DNA of 45,856 bases, from NCBI GenBank assembly GCA_021796015.1, contig JAJYOT010000007.1, forward strand, positions 1 to 45,856, in the 5' to 3' direction. Positions within the stretch are counted from its first letter, which is position 1, and every line of letters starts with the position of its first letter. A program made the translations under genes and the position numbers. The DNA comes from a bacterium. GTDB lineage: Bacteria; Elusimicrobiota; Elusimicrobia; UBA1565; UBA9628. The notes beneath the pieces are model-generated. The model was not told the DNA's origin and searched no databases. It saw nothing but the letters and a program-made list of their open reading frames with translations. This document shows positions 1 to 6,851 of this stretch, piece after piece.

Positions 1-588
1 CCGGAGAAACTCGAAATCAAAAAAGAGATTTTTTCGCGCTTGGATTCCTTGTGCCCTCAAGACGCGATTTTAGCGACCAATACCTCCTCGATTTCGATTA
101 CCAAACTCGCGGCTTTGACGAGGCGTCCCAAAAACGTGATCGGCATGCACTTCATGAATCCGGTTCCGGTCATGAAGCTCGTTGAAATCATCCGCGGACT
201 TGAAACGACGGAAGAAACCTATCAAACAGTGAAGGACTTGACGGTTTTTTTAGGAAAAACCCCGGCGATGTCTTTAGATTTTCCGGGATTTATTTCTAAT
301 CGCGTTTTAATGCCGATGATTAACGAGGCCTGCTTCGCCTTGATGGAAGGATTATCCACCAAGGAAGACATCGATACGGTGATGAAGTTGGGGATGAATC
401 ATCCGATGGGGCCCTTGGAACTCGCCGATTTTATCGGTCTGGACGTGTGCTTGGACATTCTCAACATTCTTTTCGAGGGCTTTGGCGATCCGAAATATCG
501 TCCATGTCCGCTTCTCAAGCAAATGGTGGACTCAAAACGTCTGGGACGAAAAACTAAAAGAGGTTTTTATGACTACTCAAAGTCTTGA
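1..588 (+). CDS. 3-hydroxyacyl-CoA (3-hydroxybutyryl-CoA) dehydrogenase, 5'-truncated by window edge
   Basis: NAD-dependent oxidation of 3-hydroxyacyl-CoA to 3-ketoacyl-CoA in beta-oxidation or butyryl-CoA metabolism, cytosolic. The reading frame is open from base 1, so the gene starts upstream; 195 residues are visible. The N-terminal Rossmann GxGxxG is outside the window. Visible family motifs are NTSSISIT, the catalytic-His region GMHFMNPVPVMKLVEI, the linker DFPGFISNRVLMPMINEA that begins the C-terminal dimerisation domain, and the usual end RGFYDYS. The stop lies 20 bases inside the next gene, an acyl-CoA dehydrogenase, which implies a translationally coupled fatty-acid or butyrate operon. 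Substrate chain length cannot be read from sequence; short-chain (Hbd-like) is favoured by the single-domain architecture. Confidence 0.93.
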   Translation, partial: PEKLEIKKEIFSRLDSLCPQDAILATNTSSISITKLAALTRRPKNVIGMHFMNPVPVMKLVEIIRGLETTEETYQTVKDLTVFLGKTPAMSLDFPGFISNRVLMPMINEACFALMEGLSTKEDIDTVMKLGMNHPMGPLELADFIGLDVCLDILNILFEGFGDPKYRPCPLLKQMVDSKRLGRKTKRGFYDYSKS

Positions 589-1735
589 AGCGGAATTTTC
601 AGACGCTCAAATGATGGCGCGAGACTCAGCGCGCGATTTTGCCGAGAAAAGGCTCAAGCCCTTGGCACAGGAAATGGATGAGGCTGAAGAAATTCCCCAG
701 GAGCTTTTAAAAGAAGCCGCGAACCTGGGCTTTTTCGGGATGATGATTCCGGAACAATACGGAGGGCTTGGGCTGGATTATTTGGGGTACGTTCTGGCGA
801 TGGAAGAACTCGCCAAAGCCGCCGCGGCTTTTCAAGTGGGTCTGACCGTTCATAACAGCCTTGTTTCCTCCGCGATTTTAAAGTTTGGAACGGAAGAGCA
901 AAAAGAAAAATATCTTCCCAAGGCCGCTTCGGGCGAATGGATAGGCTCTTACAGTTTGTCCGAGCCCGGATCGGGGACAGACGCCGGAAGCCTTAAAACC
1001 GCGGCGGTTTTAGACGGAGAGCATTACGTTTTAAACGGGGCCAAGGCCTGGGTGACCAACGCGGGCCGCGCGCAATTTTTTCTGGTGTTTGTCTCGACCG
1101 CTCCCGCCCTTAAAAACAAGGGCATCAGCTGCTTGATTGTGGATCAAAATACTCCCGGGCTTTCAATCGGCAAAAAAGAAAAGAAATTGGGAATTCGGGC
1201 GTCCGACACCCGGGAAATCCGTTTTACAAACGCCCGCGTTCCGCGCCAAAATCTTTTGGGAGAGGAAAACCGCGGCTTTAAAATCGCCTTGACTCAACTT
1301 AACTCAGGGCGCATTGCGATTGCCGCTCAATCTTTGGGTATTGCGCGCGCGGCCTTTGATGAAGCGGTCAAATACGCCAAAGCTCGCGAACAATTCGGTC
1401 GTCCCATCGCCGATTTTCAAGCGACACAATTTAAAATTGCCGACATGGCGGTAGGCATTGAGGCGTCCCGGCTTTTGACCTATCAAGCCGCTCGATTGAT
1501 GTCTGATGGTAAGCCCTGCGCCAAGGAAGCTTCGATGGCGAAACTCTTTTCTTCCCAAAACTGCAATAAAATCTGTTTTGAGGCTCTTCAAATTCATGGC
1601 GGGAATGGTTACATCCGAGAATTCCCGGTTGAGCGTTATTTCCGGGATGCGCGCGTAACAGAAATCTACGAGGGGACCTCGGAGGTTCAGCGCCTGATCA
1701 TTGCCCGCGAGGTTTTAGGCGAAACGAAGACATAA
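569..1735 (+). CDS. acyl-CoA dehydrogenase (short-chain/butyryl-CoA type)
   Basis: FAD enzyme that introduces the alpha-beta double bond into acyl-CoA and passes electrons to ETF. The product is 388 aa, the normal length for the family. The start is the ATG at 569 (MTTQSLEAEF), with AGAGG about six bases upstream; the frame stays open further 5' but that part reads as the neighbour's shadow. Visible motifs: SLSEPGSGTDAGS (flavin and substrate loop), GGNGYIREFPVERYFRDARV, and the catalytic glutamate in EIYEGTSEVQ (about residue 368). It overlaps the 3-hydroxyacyl-CoA dehydrogenase by 20 bases, so the two act in the same pathway. Chain-length specificity is inferred only from similarity in style to BCAD/SCAD enzymes. 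Confidence 0.95.
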   Translation: MTTQSLEAEFSDAQMMARDSARDFAEKRLKPLAQEMDEAEEIPQELLKEAANLGFFGMMIPEQYGGLGLDYLGYVLAMEELAKAAAAFQVGLTVHNSLVSSAILKFGTEEQKEKYLPKAASGEWIGSYSLSEPGSGTDAGSLKTAAVLDGEHYVLNGAKAWVTNAGRAQFFLVFVSTAPALKNKGISCLIVDQNTPGLSIGKKEKKLGIRASDTREIRFTNARVPRQNLLGEENRGFKIALTQLNSGRIAIAAQSLGIARAAFDEAVKYAKAREQFGRPIADFQATQFKIADMAVGIEASRLLTYQAARLMSDGKPCAKEASMAKLFSSQNCNKICFEALQIHGGNGYIREFPVERYFRDARVTEIYEGTSEVQRLIIAREVLGETKT

Positions 1736-1736
1736 T

Positions 1737-1779
1737 TACCGGAAATCCCGGTAATATTGAAATATACCGGGAATCCCGG
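1737..1779. repeat. pair of tandem palindromes between convergent genes
   Basis: TACCGGAAATCCCGG (1737-1751) is followed 28 bases later by TACCGGGAATCCCGG (1765-1779), with one mismatch in 15. Each copy is also an inverted repeat: TACCGG/CCGGTA around AAATC in the first, CCGGG/CCCGG around AAT in the second. They begin two bases after the acyl-CoA dehydrogenase stop. They may form two small hairpins in the 3' end of that mRNA, or be a dimeric protein-binding site about 2.7 helical turns apart. Confidence 0.6.
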
Positions 1780-1780
1780 A

Positions 1781-1803
1781 GAAAGGAGATAGTCTCTTTT
1801 TTT
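1781..1803 (+). terminator. short intrinsic terminator after the acyl-CoA dehydrogenase
   Basis: GAAAGGAGA-tag-TCTCTTTTTTT: a short stem (GAGA/TCTC, extendable by A-T pairs), three-base loop and seven T. The stem is weak, so it may work together with the two hairpins just upstream. Confidence 0.4.
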
Positions 1804-1815
1804 CATCGCCACGCG

Positions 1816-2064
1816 TTATTTTTGAAGGCGCGAGAGAATTTTGCTTTGGATAGCATTGAGGCGATCCGTCGTTAAATTCTCTTTGAAGGTTTCCCGTAAT
1901 CCCTCGGAGATAATCCGCATTTGTCGGAGAAATCGGCGGCAATCGCGGCACATGAACAGATGAACGCGGACAAGAGTCTTTGTCTTCCAGGAAGCCTCCT
2001 TAAACTCCCCAAAGGCCAGCCTTGACGACACTTCTCGGCAGGACGGAATGAATGAGGGCATCAT
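1816..2064 (-). CDS. zinc-finger anti-sigma factor (zf-HC2), soluble
   Basis: Cytoplasmic anti-sigma factor expected to bind and silence the ECF sigma factor encoded just upstream. The 82-residue product has the ZAS signature HxxxCxxC (HLFMCRDC, about residues 35-42) and a further Cys near residue 9, and it shows no membrane segment. Start: the ATG at 2064 forms an ATGA overlap with the sigma stop and has GGAG eight bases upstream; ATGs at 2079 and 2094 are in frame but lie inside the sigma gene. Soluble ZAS proteins of this kind (RsrA/ChrR group) are often redox or metal sensors that release sigma when zinc ligands are oxidised; that role is inference here. Confidence 0.85.
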   Translation of the reverse strand: MMPSFIPSCREVSSRLAFGEFKEASWKTKTLVRVHLFMCRDCRRFLRQMRIISEGLRETFKENLTTDRLNAIQSKILSRLQK

Positions 2065-2666
2065 TGGGATTGACTCCATTTGCGCTCCAGGCACTCGCGG
2101 AGTTTGACGCGCGCCCTAAATAACAGCACCCGTAAATGAGTAGGGGAGACTTTCAAAATGTTACAGACAGACTCCGCTCTTTCTCCCTCCGTCTCTCTAA
2201 GGAAAAAAGCCGCGCGTTGTTGAGCGGGGAGGCCCTCGGCACATTTTTCAATCATCCTCTTGATTTCTTGCGTCAGGGCGGCATCCTCCGGTCCTTTGGG
2301 CGGAACAGACCATTGTCCGTCTAAATCAAAACGCTGATCGAAAGCTTTCTCGATATCATCCGTTCCTTCCTCGCGCCAACGCTTTTGACGCAGGGTCGAG
2401 GCTTTATTGTAGAGAATGCCGAAAAGATAGGTTTTGAGTTGAGATCGCCCCTCGAAACGGTCTACGGCCTCAAGAAAAGAGACGAAGGTGTCTTGAGCGA
2501 GCTCCTCGGCGTCTGTCTCCGAGAATCCCAGGGCGAAAGCCGCGGCGATGAGCGGTTGCGTATAGGTTTTGACGAGTTCTTCAAGAGCGCCCGCGCGACG
2601 CTCTTTGATTTCTCTGATCTGTTTTTCAATCGATACGGTCGCCATAATCTCTTGATCGAGAATCAT
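2061..2666 (-). CDS. ECF RNA polymerase sigma factor
   Basis: Extracytoplasmic-function sigma-70 factor, 201 aa. Region 2 is visible from about residue 25 (LVKTYTQPLIAAAFALGF, then SETDAEELAQDTFVSFLEAV and the RFEGRSQLKTYLFGILYNKA stretch). Region 4 lies near the C terminus (LPAQQRAAFFLRETEGERAE, then a helix-turn-helix ending RVLLFRARVKLRECL). It is coupled to the anti-sigma gene by an ATGA overlap. Two starts are possible, ATG 2666 and ATG 2645 (MATVSIEK); the second has a weak AGAG upstream and neither has a strong ribosome site. It is divergent from two small Cys-containing membrane-protein genes, its most likely targets. Confidence 0.92.
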   Translation of the reverse strand: MILDQEIMATVSIEKQIREIKERRAGALEELVKTYTQPLIAAAFALGFSETDAEELAQDTFVSFLEAVDRFEGRSQLKTYLFGILYNKASTLRQKRWREEGTDDIEKAFDQRFDLDGQWSVPPKGPEDAALTQEIKRMIEKCAEGLPAQQRAAFFLRETEGERAESVCNILKVSPTHLRVLLFRARVKLRECLERKWSQSQ

Positions 2667-2696
2667 TGTATAAAATCAAGGTCTATCAAAAATAAG

Positions 2697-2708
2697 TGTA
2701 ACGTTTCA
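2697..2708. promoter_or_regulatory. near-palindromic ECF -35-like motif between divergent genes
   Basis: TGTAACGTTTCA, palindromic except for one base pair. It reads as a TGTAAC-type -35 on the plus strand and a TGAAAC-type -35 on the minus strand, so it could serve both the sigma gene and the small membrane-protein genes. No convincing -10 partner was found on either strand. Confidence 0.3.
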
Positions 2709-2761
2709 GCGTTTTCCCATACTCATAAATGTCGGAAGATAAAGCCGTAAAGGAGGGGTTT

Positions 2762-2884
2762 ATGTCAGTGATGTGTCCGATGGGAGGCTGTAAGGTAAAA
2801 AGCGGGATGTGCGCGCACGAAATCATCATGGGGCTTATGGTTGTCGCGGCCGTGGCCTATTTTTTGTTCCGTCATTTCGCATGA
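2762..2884 (+). CDS. 40-residue Cys-rich single-pass membrane protein, unknown function
   Basis: A very short but convincing gene: ATG at 2762 follows AAGGAGGGG (2750-2758), the strongest ribosome-binding site seen in the window, and its stop overlaps the next start as ATGA. The product has a 20-residue N-terminal head with three Cys (MCPMGGCKVKSGMCAHE) and one transmembrane helix (about residues 21-37, IIMGLMVVAAVAYFLF), ending in RHFA. The Cys and Met spacing suggests metal or thiol chemistry on one face of the membrane. I do not recognise a named family. Divergent from an ECF sigma/ZAS pair and coupled to a DUF6132-like gene. Confidence 0.75.
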   Translation: MSVMCPMGGCKVKSGMCAHEIIMGLMVVAAVAYFLFRHFA

Positions 2885-3069
2885 CGGCTCAAGGTGTGAC
2901 GATGAACGGAGGGCTCAAGGCTCTTTTAGGCGCGATTCTTGGGGGAGTGGTGGGGTTTGGCTGGTATCGCCTAGTCGGTTGCCAGACTGGGACTTGCCCC
3001 CTCTCGTCTAATCCCTATATCAGCACGGTGATTGGCGTAGCACTCGGCCTCATGTGGTCCTTGAATTGA
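2881..3069 (+). CDS. DUF6132-like small membrane protein
   Basis: A 62-residue protein with two predicted membrane helices (about 10-28 and 46-61) flanking a conserved-looking loop GCQTGTCPLSSNPYIS with two Cys five residues apart (34 and 39). This loop is the hallmark I associate with DUF6132 proteins. They are small, of unknown function, and often found near sulfur, rhodanese or metal genes. ATG 2881 overlaps the preceding stop (ATGA); an internal ATG at 2902 has AAGGTG seven bases upstream and would also give a family-like start (MNGGLKALLGA). Together with the 40-residue gene it forms a two-gene unit probably controlled by the divergent sigma factor. Confidence 0.78.
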   Translation: MTAQGVTMNGGLKALLGAILGGVVGFGWYRLVGCQTGTCPLSSNPYISTVIGVALGLMWSLN

Positions 3070-3079
3070 GGTTTCTGTT

Positions 3080-3127
3080 CACACTTGATCACGGCTGGTT
3101 CTGCCTAGGCTGGCCGTGATCGATGTG
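3080..3127. repeat. long inverted repeat between convergent genes
   Basis: Perfect 9-base arms GATCACGGC (3087-3095) and GCCGTGATC (3113-3121). After two mismatches the stem can be extended by an outer CACA (3080-3083 or 3081-3084) with TGTG (3124-3127). The 17-base loop contains CCTAGG. It lies between the DUF6132-like gene and folE. There is no T tract on either side, so it may be a mRNA 3'-end stabiliser or a weak bidirectional terminator. Confidence 0.5.
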
Positions 3128-3159
3128 TTGATAGGAGGCCTCTTTGATTTTACACAGCG

Positions 3160-3723
3160 CTAGGTCCCGCGGGACAAAAGCTTTAAGAATTCTTCCCTGG
3201 TTCGGGAGTCCTTTCGGAAAGAACCCAGCATGGCGCTGGTGATAGTTGGAGATAAAAGGCTTTTGGCGCCTCGCATTTCCATGCACAAGTGCCTCGCTTC
3301 AATCACGACTCCCACTCCCATAGGGCTAAGCTTGTCTTTGAGAATTTCGGCAATTTGGCTGGTGAGACGCTCTTGAACTTGAAGCCGGCGTGCAAAAGCC
3401 TCAACAAGTTTTGGGATTTTAGAAAGCCCCACCACCTTTTTATCCGGAATATAGGCGACATGGACCTTCCCGAAAAAAGGCAATAAGTGATGTTCGCAGA
3501 GAGAATAAAAATTGATGTCCTTGACTAAAACCATTTCGCTATAGGCTACCGTAAACAGAGCGTCGTTGATAATAGCGTCCGTATCGGCGGTATAACCCCA
3601 GGTCAGTTCTTTGAGAGATTTTTCCACTCGTTCCGGAGTTTTAAGAAGTCCTTCTCGATTTGGGTTTTCGCCTAATAATTTAAGGGTCTCTTTGATGTGA
3701 TCTGAAATCCGAGGATTAGCCAT
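3160..3723 (-). CDS. folE: GTP cyclohydrolase I
   Basis: Converts GTP to 7,8-dihydroneopterin triphosphate, the first step of tetrahydrofolate synthesis; a decameric zinc enzyme of the cytosol. The 187-residue length is typical of bacterial FolE. Zinc ligands are visible: Cys76 and His79 in [10 protein letters not shown] and Cys147 in [11 protein letters not shown]. The GKVHVAYIP and [20 protein letters not shown] motifs of the family are present. Its ATG overlaps the tldD stop by one base (TAATG), so it is the last gene of a long minus-strand cluster. Folate supply fits the methyl-folate genes metH and metF found later in the window, but they are not in one operon. Confidence 0.97.
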   Translation of the reverse strand: MANPRISDHIKETLKLLGENPNREGLLKTPERVEKSLKELTWGYTADTDAIINDALFTVAYSEMVLVKDINFYSLCEHHLLPFFGKVHVAYIPDKKVVGLSKIPKLVEAFARRLQVQERLTSQIAEILKDKLSPMGVGVVIEARHLCMEMRGAKSLLSPTITSAMLGSFRKDSRTREEFLKLLSRGT

Positions 3724-5111
3724 TATTTTTCTCCGCTTCCGCCCACTAGGATTTTAGGAATATGAAGGGTGGGTTGGCCGTCTCCTACAGGAACTCCTTG
3801 CCCATCTTTCCCGCAAGTGCCGATTCCCCAACCGATGTCCCAGCCCACTCTGTCGATAGACTTTAGAATTTCGGGACCAATTCCCATTAAATTAGCGTCC
3901 CGGACACGGTGTTTGATTTCCCCATTTTCAACCCAGAAAGCGTCGTCTAGTTCAAAAACAAATTCGCTGGTGGCGGTATTGACCTGCCCGCCCCCCATTC
4001 TCGTTACGAAAATCCCGGATTTTAGGTTCTTGATAATTTCTTTGGGGTCATCCGGTCCCGGCGCAATGTAGAGGTTCGACATTCGGGGAATGGGGCGGCA
4101 ATGGAAAGATTCGCGTCTTCCATGGCCGTTGGACCTTTTTCCTTCTTTCATGGCGGTGGTTCGGTCATAGAGATAATCGGTCAAAACGCCATTTTTAACT
4201 AAAACGGTGGGCTGGGATTTGTGGCCTTCATCATCAAAATAAAAACTTCCCCGGTAAAAAGGGAGCGTGGGATCATCAATAACGGTAATGTTTTCCGGCG
4301 CGACGACTTGTCCCATTTTCCCGATATAAGCTGGGGAAGAACCTTCTTGAACATGATCGACTTCCAAGGAATGTCCGATAGCCTCGTGAATAAAGGTTCC
4401 ACCTGCAGAGTTAGATAGAATCACCTGCATTTCCCCAGCCTTGGCTTTAGGAGCTTTCAGTTTAGCCTCCGCGCGGGCCGCCGCGGCGTTAGCTAAGCGC
4501 AAGACATTTCCTTTTTCCAATAATTCATAGCCCTTAAGTCCCCCAATCACCTCATGACCGGTTTGAAGGATTCCGTTTTCTTCAACAATGACATTGATGG
4601 ATAAAAGGGCCGCTGTCCTTTGTTCCACTTGAAAAGAACCTTCGCTGTTTAAAATCGCGATTTCTCTTTCTCTTTCTCCGTAAGATAGAGAAACCTGCCG
4701 AATCAACTTAAAATTTTTTCTTAAGGAAGAGTCAATAATCTTTAAGAGATTGATTTTTTCTTCAAGAGGCACTTCCTTGGGATTAATGCGAAAGGGATGA
4801 GCGAATTGTTCCAATGGCCGGAAAGAAATGGGAGCTTCTTTTTTTGTCTTGCCGAAAAGAGAATCTTTAAGTCGAAGAGCTTCTTCGACTTCAAATTTTT
4901 GAGAGACGGCTTGAAAAGTTTGGATGGAAGACCCCGTTTTTTTGAGGTGTCTTAGACCCATTCCTAAATCAAGGACGCTTCCAATGTCTTCGACTTTAGA
5001 ATCTTCATATCGAATTGAGAGCCCGCTAGACTCCTCCAAAAAAGCCTCGCCGTAATCGGAACCGGAAAGGGCTTGGGAAAACGAATCGGGGTTGATGAGA
5101 GAAAATTTCAT
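3723..5111 (-). CDS. tldD: TldD-family metalloprotease
   Basis: Zinc-dependent peptidase of the TldD/PmbA (TldE) family, which in enterobacteria trims microcin B17 and CcdA as a TldD-TldE heterodimer. The protein is 462 aa, close to the usual 480. The HExxxH zinc site is seen as HEAIGH (residues 242-246, after NSAGGTFI). Also present are the downstream [20 protein letters not shown] stretch and the C-terminal [15 protein letters not shown]. The start is tied to rlmN by an ATGA overlap. No tldE/pmbA partner gene lies in the window, so either it is elsewhere or this protein acts alone. Confidence 0.95.
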   Translation of the reverse strand: MKFSLINPDSFSQALSGSDYGEAFLEESSGLSIRYEDSKVEDIGSVLDLGMGLRHLKKTGSSIQTFQAVSQKFEVEEALRLKDSLFGKTKKEAPISFRPLEQFAHPFRINPKEVPLEEKINLLKIIDSSLRKNFKLIRQVSLSYGEREREIAILNSEGSFQVEQRTAALLSINVIVEENGILQTGHEVIGGLKGYELLEKGNVLRLANAAAARAEAKLKAPKAKAGEMQVILSNSAGGTFIHEAIGHSLEVDHVQEGSSPAYIGKMGQVVAPENITVIDDPTLPFYRGSFYFDDEGHKSQPTVLVKNGVLTDYLYDRTTAMKEGKRSNGHGRRESFHCRPIPRMSNLYIAPGPDDPKEIIKNLKSGIFVTRMGGGQVNTATSEFVFELDDAFWVENGEIKHRVRDANLMGIGPEILKSIDRVGWDIGWGIGTCGKDGQGVPVGDGQPTLHIPKILVGGSGEK

Positions 5112-6136
5112 TGTTTAAAAATAAGTTGTCCGCACGCCCCTTCGATATCGCGCCCCAGATTTTGGCGAATCGTCGAATGAATTTTGGCGGCCATGATGTT
5201 TTTTTGAAAAAGCCGTGCATCCTTTTCGTCTGTCGCCTCGAAAGGAGAATCGGTTTGATTAAAGATTATGAGATTGACATGCAGCAACTCAAGCGGCCCG
5301 ACGGAGCGGACAAAACGGATTAAATCTTCCGCATCGCGGGGGCGGTCGTTGGTCCCTTTAAGTAGAATGTATTCAAGAAAAATTTTCCGCGAAGATTTTT
5401 GGAGGTAGGCTTTTAAGGCTTCCCGGATTTTATCCAGGGGATAAGCCTTGTTGACCGGCACCAAGCGGTTTCGCAATTCATCTGAAGCGGCATGAAGGGA
5501 AAGCGCGAAATTCACCTGGGGAAAATTTTCTGCGAAGAGAGAAATTTTGGGGGCGATTCCTGAAGTTGAAACGGAGATATGCCGGGCGGCCAGATTAAAC
5601 AGATTTTGATCCATCAAAACCTTGAGGCTCTTGGAAACTTCCTCGTAATTGGAAAAGGGCTCTCCCATTCCCATATAGACGACATGGCTGAGACGCCCTT
5701 CAATTTTTTCCTTACGCATGAATTGCCGCCAGAAAAGAACCTGGTCGGTGATTTCTTCTGCGGAAAGGTTTCTCTTGATTCCCATTTGTCCCGTCGCGCA
5801 AAAGGGGCATCCGATGGCACAACCGACTTGAGAGGAAATACAGGTTGTCCAGCGCGCTTCTGAGGGACGCAATAAAACGGTTTCAATTTTTTTCCCGTCT
5901 CTACATTCCAAGACTGCCTTTCGGCATCTTTGATCGGTAGAAATCGTCATTTCCTTGAGGCGAAGGCTTAAAATCGGAGATTTTTCGCCCAGCGCTTCCT
6001 TTAAAGATTCTGGCCAAGTTGAAATTTCAGCGTAAGAAGAGATTCCCTCTTCAAATAGGGGTTTGCGTAACTGAGTCGCGCGGTAGGTGGGTTCTCCCAA
6101 TTCTTTGAGTTGCGTCTGAATTTGTTGCCAGTCCAT
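5108..6136 (-). CDS. rlmN: dual-specificity 23S rRNA (A2503-C2)/tRNA (A37-C2) methyltransferase
   Basis: Radical SAM methyltransferase that makes 2-methyladenosine in 23S rRNA and some tRNAs. The 342-residue length is normal. The radical SAM cluster motif is CAIGCPFC (Cys106, 110, 113). The SAM-binding GEPFSNYEEV follows, and the covalent-intermediate Cys335 sits in the terminal [10 protein letters not shown]. The motif set TCISSQVGC and LNLAARHISVST-like strand (NLAARHISVSTSGI) are family hallmarks that separate it from other radical SAM enzymes. The Cfr resistance enzyme is a close relative, but this sequence looks like the housekeeping RlmN. Translationally coupled to tldD. Confidence 0.97.
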   Translation of the reverse strand: MDWQQIQTQLKELGEPTYRATQLRKPLFEEGISSYAEISTWPESLKEALGEKSPILSLRLKEMTISTDQRCRKAVLECRDGKKIETVLLRPSEARWTTCISSQVGCAIGCPFCATGQMGIKRNLSAEEITDQVLFWRQFMRKEKIEGRLSHVVYMGMGEPFSNYEEVSKSLKVLMDQNLFNLAARHISVSTSGIAPKISLFAENFPQVNFALSLHAASDELRNRLVPVNKAYPLDKIREALKAYLQKSSRKIFLEYILLKGTNDRPRDAEDLIRFVRSVGPLELLHVNLIIFNQTDSPFEATDEKDARLFQKNIMAAKIHSTIRQNLGRDIEGACGQLIFKQ

Positions 6137-6144
6137 CTCAGAGT

Positions 6145-6846
6145 TCAGATAAAATGGGGATCTTTATGAAATCTCACGCGAACCTGCCGCACCCCGTCTT
6201 GATTCTCCAGTAGCTTGATAAAACGGTCGATCCCGTATTCAATTGGAAAAGTGACGTCGAAAGAAATAGTCACCTGACTTCCCTCAAATTCCTTGGCGTA
6301 ATCGAAATCATAGACGCGGGCGCCAATCCCCTTAAGAGTCGAGGTGATTTGATTGGCGCGGTCCGCCCCATCATTCATCACCAAAAGAACGCTTCTTCGA
6401 AGCCATTTGACGTTGCGATCTTCTAAAAATCTGAGAACCGAAAGGGAGATAAAGCCCATGATGGTCACCGCAATACTTTCAATGAACATGCCGGCTCCGG
6501 CGCAAAGGCCAATCGCGGTGACCAGCCATAATCCGGCGGCTGTGGTGAGCCCCTGAATGGTCAACCCCGTTCTTAGAATGGTTCCTCCGGCGATAAAGCC
6601 GACCCCCGAGACAACAGCTGAAGCAATGCGGGAAGTGTCAATGTCTAAATGCTTGGTTGAATCAAGATACCCTTGGTAAAACATAAAATGAGCGGAAACA
6701 ACCATAAAGGTGGCTGCCGCCATGGCGACGATAATATGGGTTCTCAGTCCTGCATGCCGACTGTGGAGGTCCCGTTCATAGCCGATAATTCCTCCAAGAC
6801 CGGTCGCGACCGCGATGCGAATAATGAGTTGCGCGTGGGTGAGCAT
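6145..6846 (-). CDS. MgtC/SapB-family membrane protein
   Basis: Inner-membrane protein of the MgtC/SapB family, linked elsewhere to magnesium-limited growth and to modulation of P-type ATPases and ATP synthase. The ATG at 6846 gives 233 aa and lies ten bases after GGAGG; a TTG at 6855 inside the hemG stop is in frame but too close to that site. The N-terminal half holds four to five helices with the family pattern GLGGIIGYERDLHSRHAGLRTH and GVGFIAGGTILR. The C-terminal 80 residues form a soluble ACT-like domain, which is the longer MgtC form rather than the short SapB form. It lies between haem and RNA-modification genes, a context that says little about its job. Confidence 0.92.
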   Translation of the reverse strand: MLTHAQLIIRIAVATGLGGIIGYERDLHSRHAGLRTHIIVAMAAATFMVVSAHFMFYQGYLDSTKHLDIDTSRIASAVVSGVGFIAGGTILRTGLTIQGLTTAAGLWLVTAIGLCAGAGMFIESIAVTIMGFISLSVLRFLEDRNVKWLRRSVLLVMNDGADRANQITSTLKGIGARVYDFDYAKEFEGSQVTISFDVTFPIEYGIDRFIKLLENQDGVRQVRVRFHKDPHFI

Positions 6847-6851
6847 GGGCG

